Part shown: positions 18,683-27,498 of the stretch, piece by piece
Layout: each line of letters starts with the position of its first letter
How positions within the stretch are numbered: the first letter of the stretch is position 1
Assembly (NCBI RefSeq): GCF_030167915.1
Contig: NZ_JARGNB010000002.1
Location: forward strand, 248,001 to 312,000
Reading direction: 5' to 3'
Length of the DNA: 64,000 nt
From: Aquabacterium humicola
GTDB taxonomy: Bacteria; Pseudomonadota; Gammaproteobacteria; Burkholderiales; Burkholderiaceae_C
Made by a program: the position numbers and the translations under genes
Notes under the pieces: model-generated
What the model was told of the DNA's origin: nothing
The model's database searches: none
The model's input: the letters and a program-made list of their open reading frames with translations, nothing else

Positions 18683-19851
18683 TTGCTCAGCAAGCGCATC
18701 GCCGATTCGAGGCCGGCGAGCGTCAGCGGGAACATGCGCTGGTTCATCAGCTGCTGGATCACCGAGATGCTCTGGCGGTACTGCCACACGCCCTGGGGCT
18801 CGGGGTTGATCCACGCGAACTTCGGGAAGGCATTGGTCAGGCGCTGCAGCCATTCGGCGCCGGGTTCCTCGTTGTTGTATTCGACGCTGCCGCCCGGTTG
18901 CAGGATCTCGTACGGGCTCATCGTCGCGTCGCCGATGAAGAGCAGCTTGTAATCCTTGTTGTACTTGCGGATGACGTCCCAGGTGGGCGTCTTCTCGCTG
19001 AAGCGGCGGCGGTTGTTCTTCCACATGAAGTCGTAGACGCAGTTGTGGAAGTAATAGAACTCGAGGTGCTTGAACTCGCTCTTCGCGGCCGAGAAGAGTT
19101 CCTCGACGCGGTGGATGTGCTCGTCCATCGTGCCGCCGACGTCCATCAGCAGCAGCACCTTGACCTTGTTGTGGCGCTCGGGCACCAGCTTGATGTCCAG
19201 CAGCCCGGCGTTGGCGGCGGTGCAGTGGATGGTGTCGTCGAGGTCCAGTTCCTCGGCCGCGCCTTCGCGCGCGAACCGGCGCAGCCGGCGCAGCGCGACC
19301 TTGATGTTGCGCGTGCCGAGCTCCAGCGTGTCGTCGTAGTCCTTGTAGGCGCGCTGGTCCCAGACCTTCACCGCGCTCTTGTTGCGGCCCTTGTCCTGGC
19401 CGATGCGGATGCCCTGCGGGTTCTGGCCGTAGGCGCCGAAGGGGCTGGTGCCGCCGGTGCCGATCCACCTGTTGCCGCCCTCGTGGCGTTCCTTCTGCTC
19501 CTCGAAGCGCTTCTTCAGCGTCTCCATCAGCTCGTCCCAGCCCATCTTCTCGATCTTCGCGATCTCCTCGGGGCTGAGGGTGAGCTCCAGGTTCTTGCGC
19601 AGCCACTCCAGCGGCACCTCCTTCGTGAAGTCCGCGATCATCTCGACGCCCTTGAAGTAGGCGCCGAAGGCGCGGTCGAACTTGTCGAAGTTCGCCTCGT
19701 CCTTGATCAGCGTGGTGCGCGACAGGTAGTAGAACTCGTCCACCGACGGGCCGATCACCTCGGCCTTGATCGCTTCCAGCAGCGTCAGGTACTCCTTGAC
19801 CGACACCGGCAGCTTTGCCGCGCGCAGCGTGTAGAAGAAGTTGATCAGCAT
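18679..19851 (-). CDS. VWA domain-containing CoxE-like protein
   Basis: A 390-residue cytoplasmic protein. The C-terminal half is a von Willebrand A domain with a MIDAS-type strand, LLLMDVGGTMDEH, and a second metal-loop candidate in LLFIGDATMSPYEI. The N-terminal half (FFYTLRAAKLPVSVKEYL) is typical of the CoxE/MoxR-partner family. Such proteins usually act with a MoxR-type AAA ATPase to insert cofactors or remodel metalloenzymes; a MoxR gene is encoded 4.3 kb away on the same strand. The stop overlaps the tamA start, so it heads the tam operon. Confidence 0.9.
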   Translation of the reverse strand: MLINFFYTLRAAKLPVSVKEYLTLLEAIKAEVIGPSVDEFYYLSRTTLIKDEANFDKFDRAFGAYFKGVEMIADFTKEVPLEWLRKNLELTLSPEEIAKIEKMGWDELMETLKKRFEEQKERHEGGNRWIGTGGTSPFGAYGQNPQGIRIGQDKGRNKSAVKVWDQRAYKDYDDTLELGTRNIKVALRRLRRFAREGAAEELDLDDTIHCTAANAGLLDIKLVPERHNKVKVLLLMDVGGTMDEHIHRVEELFSAAKSEFKHLEFYYFHNCVYDFMWKNNRRRFSEKTPTWDVIRKYNKDYKLLFIGDATMSPYEILQPGGSVEYNNEEPGAEWLQRLTNAFPKFAWINPEPQGVWQYRQSISVIQQLMNQRMFPLTLAGLESAMRLLSK

Positions 19852-20010
19852 GGCGGTGCCTGGGCCTTCGGCGGCGACGGATGGAAGTCCCGAGCATAGC
19901 GGCAGTGGCGTGCAACAGTTCACGACAGGGCGGAGCGGGATGGCATGTTCCGTGCCTCCCGGCCTCGACTTGTCTCAAGTTGTGAGCGGCCACTGTCGAA
20001 GAAGGCGACG

Positions 20011-21192
20011 ATGCTGGGAAACGTCGCCCTCACGATGCTCACGCTGCTCTTGCTGCTCGGCGGGGTGGCGGTCGGCTGGCTGGTCGCGGCGCGGGCGCTC
20101 GACCTGTCGCGCCGCTCGGCACGCCACTGGAGCCTGTCGTGCGCGGTCGGCGCCGCCGCGCTGGCGCTGATGCTGATGCGCGGTTCGGCGCCGGACTGGC
20201 TGGCGCTGCTGGCCGCCAACACCCTGGCGGCCGGCGCGTTGCTGCTGATGCGGCGCGGCGTGCTGCACTTCCTGCGCCAGCCGCTGCGCGACAAGGAGGC
20301 GCTGGCAGTACTGGCCGCGACGATCGTCGCGCAGCTGGGCTGCAGCCTGCTGCCGCCGGCGCTGGCCGGGCCGCTGCGCGTCTTCGTCGCCTGCACCGCG
20401 ATGGCCTGGGTGCTGATGCGCTGCGCGACGCAGAGTTATCCGGCGCTCAAGCGCGAGTTCGGTGACCGCCAGGCCTTCCTGCTGGTCGCGCCGCAGGTGG
20501 CCGGCGTCGCGCTGTTCACGCTGCGCGGCTTCATCGGCCTGCTGCCCGGCACGCCGCCCTTGCAGGCGCTGCCGGCGGACACGCCGCTGAACGTCGCGTC
20601 CTCGCTGCTGATCCTGGTGCTGGCGCTGCTGCTGCACGGGCACCTCGCGGTGATGGTGCTGCTGCGCCTGGTGCGCAAGCTGCGGCACCTGTCGCAGCGC
20701 GATGCGCTGACCGGGCTCTACAACCGCGCCGAGTGGAACCGTCAGCTCGAGGCCCAGCACCGCTGGCTCGGCCGCTTCGGCGAGCCCTTCGGCGTGCTGA
20801 TGATCGACATCGACCACTTCAAGAAGATCAACGACACGCTGGGCCATGCCGCCGGCGATGCGGTGCTGCTGACCGCCGCGCAGGTGCTGATGGCCTCGGC
20901 GCGCGATGTCGACGTCGTCGGCCGCCTCGGCGGCGAGGAGTTCGGCGTGCTGCTGCCGCGCACCGAGCAGATGGCGGTGCGCCGCGCGGCCGAGCGGCTG
21001 CGCCAGCTGCTGTGCGATGCCGAGACGACCTGGCGCGGCAAGCAGATCAAGCTGACGGTGTCGATCGGCGCCGCGCTGTGCACCGATGCCGACGAGTCGC
21101 CGCAGCATGTGCTCGAGCGCGCCGACCATGCGCTGTACCAGGCCAAGAACACCGGGCGCAATCGCACGGTGGTCGCTCGCCTGGCAAGTTAG
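20011..21192 (+). CDS. diguanylate cyclase (GGDEF) with membrane region
   Basis: A 393-residue c-di-GMP synthase. About six hydrophobic helices precede residue 215; the GGDEF domain follows with RLGGEEFG intact and RDVD as the RxxD inhibition site. The ATG used has GAAGG nearby; a start 22 codons upstream is open but would precede the first helix with a charged, non-conserved stretch. It reads against its neighbours, dividing the VWA and S9 peptidase genes. Confidence 0.92.
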   Translation: MLGNVALTMLTLLLLLGGVAVGWLVAARALDLSRRSARHWSLSCAVGAAALALMLMRGSAPDWLALLAANTLAAGALLLMRRGVLHFLRQPLRDKEALAVLAATIVAQLGCSLLPPALAGPLRVFVACTAMAWVLMRCATQSYPALKREFGDRQAFLLVAPQVAGVALFTLRGFIGLLPGTPPLQALPADTPLNVASSLLILVLALLLHGHLAVMVLLRLVRKLRHLSQRDALTGLYNRAEWNRQLEAQHRWLGRFGEPFGVLMIDIDHFKKINDTLGHAAGDAVLLTAAQVLMASARDVDVVGRLGGEEFGVLLPRTEQMAVRRAAERLRQLLCDAETTWRGKQIKLTVSIGAALCTDADESPQHVLERADHALYQAKNTGRNRTVVARLAS

Positions 21193-21232
21193 CCGGCTGC
21201 CGTCCGCCGCTCGGCCGAGCGCCGCGCGGCGT

Positions 21233-23230
21233 TCAGCGTGCGCCGGGATCGTGCTGCTTCAGCCAGTCGAAGAACTCGCGGTACCAGAGCCGGCTGTTGC
21301 GCGGCTTCAGAACCCAGTGGTTCTCGTCCGGGAACCACACCAGGCGCGCGTCGACGCCGCGGGCCTTCAGCGTGTTGTAGTAGGCCAGGCCCTGCTGGTC
21401 GGGCACGCGGTAGTCGAGCGCGCCGTGGATCACCAGCGTCGGCGTCGTCATCGCGCCGGCGAAGGCATGCGGGCTCTGCGAGTGCACCTTCGCGATGTCG
21501 TCCCAGTACCAGGCGCCGAGCTCCTTGGCATGCCAGGACCAGGCATCGTCGGCGAACATCGCGGTCCAGTCGAAGCAGCCGGCGTGGCAGACGTAGGCCT
21601 GGTAGCGGCCGGGCTTCACGTGCCCGTTCATCCACGCGACCATGTAGCCGCCGTAGCTGCCGCCGGTGGCGAAGACCCGCTTGCGGTCGATGTAGCGCTT
21701 CTTCAGCAGCATGTCGGTCGCGGCCTCGATGTCCTGCAGCTCCAGCTCGCCCCAGCGGTGCGTGATGCTGTCGAGGAAGGCGTAGCCGAAGCTCGACGAG
21801 CCGTGGTAGTTCACCACCGCGACGACGTAGCCCTGCGCGGCGAAGGCCGGGTTGTTCCAGCGGTAGTGCCAGTTGTCGCCCATCGCGGTGTGCGGGCCGC
21901 CATGGATCACGTGCAGCAGCGGGTACTTCTTCTTCGGATCGAAGCCGGGCGGGTAGAACAGCCAGACCTGCACCTTGTCGCCGAGCGCGCCGTCGATCCA
22001 GGTCTCCTCGTGCGTGCCGAGATCCAGGCCGGCGAGCAGCGCGTCGTTGAAGCGCTCGAGGCGCCGCGGCGCTTCGCCCGGCAGGTGCGCATGCAGGCGC
22101 GACGGATGGTCCGCCGCGTCGGCCACGCTGACCAGCGTGCCGGCGGCCTTGTCGAAGGCCGTGACCCAGCCGCCTTCGACGACGATCTCGGCGCGCTTGT
22201 CGGCGAGCTCGAAGCGCCACAGGTGGCGGCGCGCCTTCTGCTCGGTGCAGAACAGCAGCGCGAGGCCGTCCTCCTCCCACAGCAGCGGGCCGTGCACCTC
22301 GTGGTCCCACTCGGCGCTGATCACCTCGTGGCCCTCGCCGCGGTCCCACACCGCCAGCTGGCCCGGCATCGTGTGCTTGCGGCCCTGGTGGCTGGCGATG
22401 AACGCGATGCGCGTGCCGTCCGGGCTGTACTTCGGCGCGGCGACGTCCCATTCGCGGTCGTGCACGATGGTCTGGATGCGGCCCGAGCGCAAATCGACCT
22501 CGGCCAGCGCGAAGCGGCCATCGGTGCGTTTCTCGGGTGCGGGGTCGTAGGCGAAGACGACGCGCCGCCCGTCGGGCGAGATGTCGAAGCTCTGCGCGTC
22601 GGGCTCGCCGCGCACCAGTTCGTAGGGCGTGCCCTCGAAGAGGTCGCGGATCTTGCCGCTGGCCACGTCCATCACGTGCAGGTGCGCGACGCGACCCATC
22701 GGCACGAAGTGGTCCCAGTAGCGGTAGTAGGCCTCGCTGGTGACGTAGGCGGTCTCCTTGCGCTCCTTGAAGTCCTTCAGCGCCTGGGCCTGCGCCTTCG
22801 AGCCCTTCAGCTGCGGGAACACCCACGAGATGAAGACGATGCGCTCGCCGTCCGGGCACCACTTGAAGGTCTCGACGCCGGTGGCCACCTGGCCGACGCG
22901 GCGCGCCTCGCCGCCGTCGGGCGCGATGACGTAGAACTGGGCCTCGTCGTCCTTCTTGCCTTCCTGCTCGCGGCGGGCGACGAAGCCGATGCGGTCGCCA
23001 TGCGGCGAGAAGCGCGGCTGGCCGTCCTTGTCGCCGCAGTGCGTCAGCGCGCGCGGCATGCCGCCCAGCGTCGACAGCAGCCACAGCGAGCTCGCGGCCT
23101 TGTTGTCCTCCATCGAGTAGCGGCTGACGGCGACCACCGCCTGCGCGCCGTCCGGCGACAGGCTGGGCTGGCCCAGCCGCTCCATCTTCCACAGGTCTTC
23201 GACGTCGATCGGCTTCTTCTTGCGGGCCAT
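21233..23230 (-). CDS. S9-family prolyl oligopeptidase-type peptidase
   Basis: A 665-residue serine peptidase. The N-terminal two thirds form a beta-propeller with repeated WD/PD40-like strands (SPDG segments). The C-terminal alpha/beta hydrolase domain holds the triad: Ser525 in GGSYGGYM, Asp in HGALDYRVP, and His in DENHWV. The family cuts peptides, often acyl- or prolyl-peptides. No signal peptide is visible, so it is probably cytoplasmic. GGAG lies a few bases before the ATG. A GNAT gene lies 23 bases upstream in the same direction. Confidence 0.93.
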   Translation of the reverse strand: MARKKKPIDVEDLWKMERLGQPSLSPDGAQAVVAVSRYSMEDNKAASSLWLLSTLGGMPRALTHCGDKDGQPRFSPHGDRIGFVARREQEGKKDDEAQFYVIAPDGGEARRVGQVATGVETFKWCPDGERIVFISWVFPQLKGSKAQAQALKDFKERKETAYVTSEAYYRYWDHFVPMGRVAHLHVMDVASGKIRDLFEGTPYELVRGEPDAQSFDISPDGRRVVFAYDPAPEKRTDGRFALAEVDLRSGRIQTIVHDREWDVAAPKYSPDGTRIAFIASHQGRKHTMPGQLAVWDRGEGHEVISAEWDHEVHGPLLWEEDGLALLFCTEQKARRHLWRFELADKRAEIVVEGGWVTAFDKAAGTLVSVADAADHPSRLHAHLPGEAPRRLERFNDALLAGLDLGTHEETWIDGALGDKVQVWLFYPPGFDPKKKYPLLHVIHGGPHTAMGDNWHYRWNNPAFAAQGYVVAVVNYHGSSSFGYAFLDSITHRWGELELQDIEAATDMLLKKRYIDRKRVFATGGSYGGYMVAWMNGHVKPGRYQAYVCHAGCFDWTAMFADDAWSWHAKELGAWYWDDIAKVHSQSPHAFAGAMTTPTLVIHGALDYRVPDQQGLAYYNTLKARGVDARLVWFPDENHWVLKPRNSRLWYREFFDWLKQHDPGAR

Positions 23231-23253
23231 GGGGTCTCCAGTCTTCTTGTGCG

Positions 23254-23856
23254 TTATCGCGGCTTGTGCAGCAGGTACTCCAGGTGCGCCTTGACCTCGG
23301 GCCACTCGCCGGCGGCGAGGCTGTACATCACCGTGTCGCGCACGGTGCCGTCGCGGCGTGGCGCGTGGTGGCGCAGCACGCCGTCCTTGCGCGCGCCCAG
23401 GCGCTCGATCGCGCGCTGGCTGGCGAAGTTGTAGTTGTCGGTGCGCCAGCCGACGAGCTTGGCGCCCAGCGTGTCGAAGGCGTGGCTCATCATCAGCCAC
23501 TTGGCGGTGGTATTGACGGCGCTGCGCTGGCGGGAGAGCGCGTACCAGGTGTAGCCGATCTCGAGGCGGTCGAGCGCGGGCACGATGTCGTGGAAGCTGG
23601 TGCTGCCGATCACCTGGTTGGTGATCGCGTCGAGCACGGCGAAGGCGAAGCGGTGGCCGGCTTCGCGCGCGGCGAGCGCGGTCTCGATGTAGGCGCGGGT
23701 TTCGTGCGGCGCCGGCACCGAGGTGACGCGCAGCTTCCACAGCTCGCCGTCGGCCGCCGCGGCGCCGAGGCCGGCCTCGTGCTCGAGGCCCAGCGGTTCG
23801 AGCCGCACCGGATCGCGCCACAGCACGACGGGTTCGAAACGGGCGGGGAAGGCCAT
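23254..23856 (-). CDS. GNAT-family N-acetyltransferase
   Basis: A 200-residue acetyltransferase of the RimJ/RimL-like type. Conserved features are IGYTWYALSRQRSAVNTTAKWL and the later WRTDNYNFASQRAIERLGARKDGVLR, which match the acetyl-CoA-binding and substrate segments of that group. The substrate is unknown. It lies between a small membrane protein gene and the S9 peptidase, in a run of same-strand genes that begins with moxR. Confidence 0.9.
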   Translation of the reverse strand: MAFPARFEPVVLWRDPVRLEPLGLEHEAGLGAAAADGELWKLRVTSVPAPHETRAYIETALAAREAGHRFAFAVLDAITNQVIGSTSFHDIVPALDRLEIGYTWYALSRQRSAVNTTAKWLMMSHAFDTLGAKLVGWRTDNYNFASQRAIERLGARKDGVLRHHAPRRDGTVRDTVMYSLAAGEWPEVKAHLEYLLHKPR

Positions 23857-23879
23857 GGGATCGGGGTCCTTTCCGGGGG

Positions 23880-24113
23880 TCAGCGGCGGTTCGCGCGACC
23901 GGCGCGCCAGCGGTTGGCGGCCCACTTGCCGGCGCCGCAGCCGAGCATCACGAAGGCGACGCCGATGCCCGAACGCACATCGAAGGCGCCCGGCGCCAGC
24001 GCGTCGAAGCCGAGCAGGCGTCCCACCTGCCAGCCGGCGAGCGCGCCCAGCACGAAGCCCACCGCGTCGGCCAGGCCTTCGGTCAGCGCTTCGCGCGGCG
24101 TCGGTGCGGGCAC
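23880..24113 (-). CDS. small membrane protein of unknown function
   Basis: A 77-residue frame with a GTG start, following the moxR stop by 20 bases. Two hydrophobic segments are visible (LADAVGFVLGALAGW and IGVAFVMLGCGAGKWAANRW). I do not recognise the family. It is supported by the tight packing with moxR and the GNAT gene and by its membrane-like composition; no ATG lies in frame, so the start is uncertain. Confidence 0.5.
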   Translation of the reverse strand: MPAPTPREALTEGLADAVGFVLGALAGWQVGRLLGFDALAPGAFDVRSGIGVAFVMLGCGAGKWAANRWRAGRANRR

Positions 24114-24133
24114 GGGGCGTTGGGGAAGGGGCG

Positions 24134-24976
24134 TCAGCGGTTGTGCCGCTGCATGAACACCAGCTTCTCGAACAAGGTCACGTCCTGCTCGTTCTTCAGC
24201 AGCGCGCCCACCAGCGGCGGCACGGCGACCTTCTCGTCCTTGCTCTGCAGCGCCTCGAGCGGGATGTCCTCGGCCACCAGCAGCTTCAGCCAGTCGAGCA
24301 GCTCGGAGGTGCTGGGCTTCTTCTTCAGCCCGGGCAGGTTGCGCACGTCGTAGAAGGTCTTCATCGCCGCGGCGAGCAGCTCCTTCTTCAGCCCCGGGAA
24401 GTGCACGTCGACGATGGTCTTCATCGTGTCGGCGTCGGGGAACTTGATGTAGTGGAAGAAGCAGCGGCGCAGGAAGGCGTCGGGCAGCTCCTTCTCGTTG
24501 TTCGACGTGATGAAGACCACCGGCCGGTGCCGGGCCTGGACCAGCTCGCGCGTCTCGTAGACGTAGAACTCCATGCGGTCGAGCTCGCGCAGCAGGTCGT
24601 TCGGGAACTCGATGTCGGCCTTGTCGATCTCGTCGATCAGCAGCGCCACCGGCTGCTCGGCGGTGAAGGCCTGCCACAACACGCCCTTGACGATGTAGTG
24701 GTGGATGTCCTTGACCTTCTCGTCGCCGAGCTGCGAGTCGCGCAGGCGGCTCACCGCGTCGTACTCGTACAGGCCCTGCTGCGCCTTCGTGGTGCTCTTG
24801 ACGTGCCACTGCAGCAGCGGCATGCCGAGTGCCGAGGCCACTTCCTCGGCCAGCATCGTCTTGCCGGTGCCGGGTTCGCCCTTGACGAGCAACGGCCGCT
24901 TCAAGGTGATCGCCGCGTTGACCGCCAGCATCAGGTCCTGTGTCGCGACGTAGGAATCGGTTCCTTGGAACTTCAT
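24134..24976 (-). CDS. MoxR-family AAA ATPase
   Basis: A 280-residue ATPase. The Walker A loop is KGEPGTGKT, Walker B is LLIDEIDKAD, and sensor 1 is VFITSNNEKELP. MoxR proteins are chaperone-like ATPases that act with VWA-domain partners on metalloenzymes or surface assemblies. The CoxE-like VWA gene some 4.3 kb downstream on this strand is the likely partner. It is divergent from the cytochrome c gene, with about 180 bases between starts. Confidence 0.95.
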   Translation of the reverse strand: MKFQGTDSYVATQDLMLAVNAAITLKRPLLVKGEPGTGKTMLAEEVASALGMPLLQWHVKSTTKAQQGLYEYDAVSRLRDSQLGDEKVKDIHHYIVKGVLWQAFTAEQPVALLIDEIDKADIEFPNDLLRELDRMEFYVYETRELVQARHRPVVFITSNNEKELPDAFLRRCFFHYIKFPDADTMKTIVDVHFPGLKKELLAAAMKTFYDVRNLPGLKKKPSTSELLDWLKLLVAEDIPLEALQSKDEKVAVPPLVGALLKNEQDVTLFEKLVFMQRHNR

Positions 24977-25039
24977 GGGGCAGCGCGCGGGCGTCGCGCG
25001 TGAGGCAAAGAGGGTGCGGGCCAGTATAAGTGCGGGCCC

Positions 25040-25045
25040 TATAAT
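25040..25045 (+). promoter_or_regulatory. TATAAT -10 candidate for the cytochrome c gene
   Basis: A perfect TATAAT lies about 110 bases before the cytochrome c ATG in the divergent region. The expected -35 position is GC-rich and does not match TTGACA, so the promoter call rests on the -10 alone. Confidence 0.4.
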
Positions 25046-25154
25046 CGCCGGCTGCACCGAGGGGGCCGCACCCGCTGCGAGCAAGCTCATGGCGAGTCCA
25101 AGGCGAGTCTCGCGCAGTCCCCGCACGAACCTCATCCCGACTCCTGGCGACACG

Positions 25155-25859
25155 ATGAAAAAAGCCCTGACCCTGCTTCCGTTGATGTTGGCGCTGGCCG
25201 GCGTGTGCACCCTCGCCCGCGCGCAAGATGCGAAGGCCGGCGATGCGGCCCGCGGTGCGCAGAAGGCCGCGATGTGCATCGGCTGCCACGGCATCACCGG
25301 CTACCAGGCCTCGTTCCCCGAGGTCTACAAGGTGCCGAAGATCTCGGGCCAGGGCGGCAAGTACATCGCCTCGGCGCTGCAGGCGTACCAGAAGGGTGAT
25401 CGCAAGCACCCGTCGATGAAGGCGATCGCGGCGACACTGAGCGACCAGGACATCGCCGACCTGTCGGCCTATTACGAGCAGCAGGGCAAGGGCGACGCCA
25501 CCTCCGCCAAGCTGGAGGCCCTGGAAGCGAAGGCTCCCGCTGCGCCCGCCGCGCTGAAGGACAAGCTCGCCGCCTGCGTCGCCTGCCATGGCGACAACTT
25601 CAGCAAGCCGATCGACCCGACCTATCCGCGCCTGGCGGGCCAACATGCCGACTACCTGTACGCCGCGCTGAAGGCCTACGCGACCGACGGCAATCCGCAC
25701 ATCGGCCGCGCCAACGCGGTGATGCGCGGCCAGCTGGTCGCCGAGGCCGACGGCAAGAAGAAGCTGACCTTCACCCACGCCGAGATGAAGGAAGTGTCGA
25801 AGTGGATCGCGTCGCTGCCCGGCGACCTGAAGACGGTCGAGCAGCCGCGCCTGCGCTGA
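25155..25859 (+). CDS. diheme cytochrome c (c4 type)
   Basis: A 234-residue periplasmic electron carrier. A signal peptide with AQA-like cleavage around residue 23 precedes two CxxCH heme sites: CIGCH near residue 41 and CVACH near residue 140. The two-domain pattern with a Met ligand region in each half ([16 protein letters not shown]) fits cytochrome c4-like electron transfer to terminal oxidases. It follows TATAAT at 25040 and ends before a strong stem-loop. Confidence 0.9.
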   Translation: MKKALTLLPLMLALAGVCTLARAQDAKAGDAARGAQKAAMCIGCHGITGYQASFPEVYKVPKISGQGGKYIASALQAYQKGDRKHPSMKAIAATLSDQDIADLSAYYEQQGKGDATSAKLEALEAKAPAAPAALKDKLAACVACHGDNFSKPIDPTYPRLAGQHADYLYAALKAYATDGNPHIGRANAVMRGQLVAEADGKKKLTFTHAEMKEVSKWIASLPGDLKTVEQPRLR

Positions 25860-25880
25860 TCCGCCGCTTCACGCCTGCCG

Positions 25881-25914
25881 CAAGAGCCGCCGCCGTGCGG
25901 CTCTTGTCGTTTCT
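25881..25914 (+). terminator. rho-independent terminator after cytochrome c
   Basis: CAAGAGCCGC, a six-base loop and GCGGCTCTTG pair perfectly, followed by TCGTTTCT, 22 bases after the cytochrome c stop. It separates that gene from the HD-GYP gene. Confidence 0.7.
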
Positions 25915-25981
25915 GGCCGCCGGGCGATCTCAAGTGGTGCCGTCGGGAAGCCGATATGCCCCGGAAGGACGCCATTGGGGC

Positions 25982-27412
25982 ATGGCCAGCAGCAGCTCGT
26001 CACCGTCGCTGAAGAAGATTCCCGTCGCGCAGCTGCGGGTCGGCATGCACCTGCACGCGCTCGACGGCGCGTGGCTGGACCATCCGTTCTGGCGCAGCCG
26101 CTTTGTCATCGATGACCCGGCGACGATCAAGGCCCTGCAGGCCAGCCGCATCCGTGATTGCTGGATCGACATCGAACGCGGGCTCGACGTCGCGCCGCCG
26201 CCGGCCGATGCGCCGCCGGCCACGGCACCGCCCGCGATGTTCACGCCGTCCGCGGCGTTCACGCCGTCCGCGCCGTTCACGCCGCCGCCCGTGTTCACGC
26301 CGCCGCCGGCGATCACCCCGACATCGGTTGTCGCGCCGGCGATCTCGGCCGCGCTGCCGCCGCGCGAACGAACCATCCGCCTGCCGGTGCCGCCGCGACC
26401 CACGCCGCAGGCGCCCGAGGCACCGCCCGCCGCGAAGGCGCCGGCCGAGCCGCCGCAGGCGCTGGCCGCCGAGCTCCAGCAGGCCGCCGAGATCTGCCAG
26501 CGCTCGCGCGCGGCGGTCAGCGCGCTGTTCAACGAGGCCCGGCTGGGCCGCGCGGTGGACACCGAGCACTGCCTGCCGCTGGTCGACGACATCACGCGCT
26601 CGGTCTTCCGCAATCCTGGCGCGCTGGTCAGCCTGGCGCGGTTGAAGACCCGCGACGACTACACCTACATGCACTCGGTGGCCGTGTGCGCGCTGATGGT
26701 CGCGCTGGCACGCCAGCTCGGCCACGACGACGAGCAGTGCCGCGTCGCCGGCATCGCCGGGCTGCTGCACGACCTGGGCAAGGCGCTGATGCCCTCGGAC
26801 ATCCTGCTCAAGCCCGACAAGCTGACCGACGTCGAATACGCGGTGATCCGCAAGCATCCGGAGCGTGGCTACGAGATGCTGCGCGAGGGGCGCGGCGCGC
26901 CCGAGCCGGCGATGGACGTCTGCCTGCACCACCACGAGCGCCCCGACGGCCGCGGCTACCCGCACGGGCTGGTCGGCGACGCGATCTCCGAGCTCGCGCG
27001 CATGGGCGCGGTCTGCGACGTCTACGACGCGATCACCTCGAACCGGCCCTACAAGAGCGGCTGGGACCCGGCGGAGTCGATCGCCCGCATGGCCTCGTGG
27101 AAGGGCCAGTTCGACGACCGCCTGCTGACCGCCTTCATCCGCAGCCTCGGCATCTACCCGGTGGGCTCGCTGGTGCGGCTGGAGTCGCTGCGCCTGGCGG
27201 TGGTGATCGACCAGAACCCGCAGACGCTGGTGGCGCCGGTGGTCAAGGCCTTCTATTCCGTGAAGTCGCAGATGCCGATCACGCCGCAGCTGATCGACCT
27301 GTCGCGTTCCAGCGGCGTCGACCGCATCGTCGAGCGCGAGCCGCCGGAGCGCTGGAACTTCCCGCAGCTGGACTGGCTGTGGGCGGGTGACCGCGCGCGT
27401 CGCGTGCGTTGA
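25982..27412 (+). CDS. HD-GYP phosphodiesterase with DUF3391 domain
   Basis: A 476-residue protein predicted to hydrolyse c-di-GMP. An N-terminal DUF3391 domain (about residues 9-75, [13 protein letters not shown]) is followed by a proline-rich linker with repeated FTP and PPP units. The HD-GYP domain has [18 protein letters not shown] and [14 protein letters not shown], so both the HD metal site and the GYP motif are intact. With two GGDEF genes nearby it could oppose them. The start is the ATG just after the cytochrome terminator. Confidence 0.93.
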   Translation: MASSSSSPSLKKIPVAQLRVGMHLHALDGAWLDHPFWRSRFVIDDPATIKALQASRIRDCWIDIERGLDVAPPPADAPPATAPPAMFTPSAAFTPSAPFTPPPVFTPPPAITPTSVVAPAISAALPPRERTIRLPVPPRPTPQAPEAPPAAKAPAEPPQALAAELQQAAEICQRSRAAVSALFNEARLGRAVDTEHCLPLVDDITRSVFRNPGALVSLARLKTRDDYTYMHSVAVCALMVALARQLGHDDEQCRVAGIAGLLHDLGKALMPSDILLKPDKLTDVEYAVIRKHPERGYEMLREGRGAPEPAMDVCLHHHERPDGRGYPHGLVGDAISELARMGAVCDVYDAITSNRPYKSGWDPAESIARMASWKGQFDDRLLTAFIRSLGIYPVGSLVRLESLRLAVVIDQNPQTLVAPVVKAFYSVKSQMPITPQLIDLSRSSGVDRIVEREPPERWNFPQLDWLWAGDRARRVR

Positions 27413-27498
27413 AACGCCGACGGGGTTTCCCCGGTCGGGGGCTGGCACGGCTCGTGCCTACACTGCCCGCACGTTCATTCGCCCTCCAGGGGAAGACC

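Noticed and set aside
17664-19993. Longer N-terminal extension of the tamA frame across the VWA gene
   Set aside because: The extension is the VWA gene read in another frame; the GTG at 18682 gives a signal sequence and a typical overlap.
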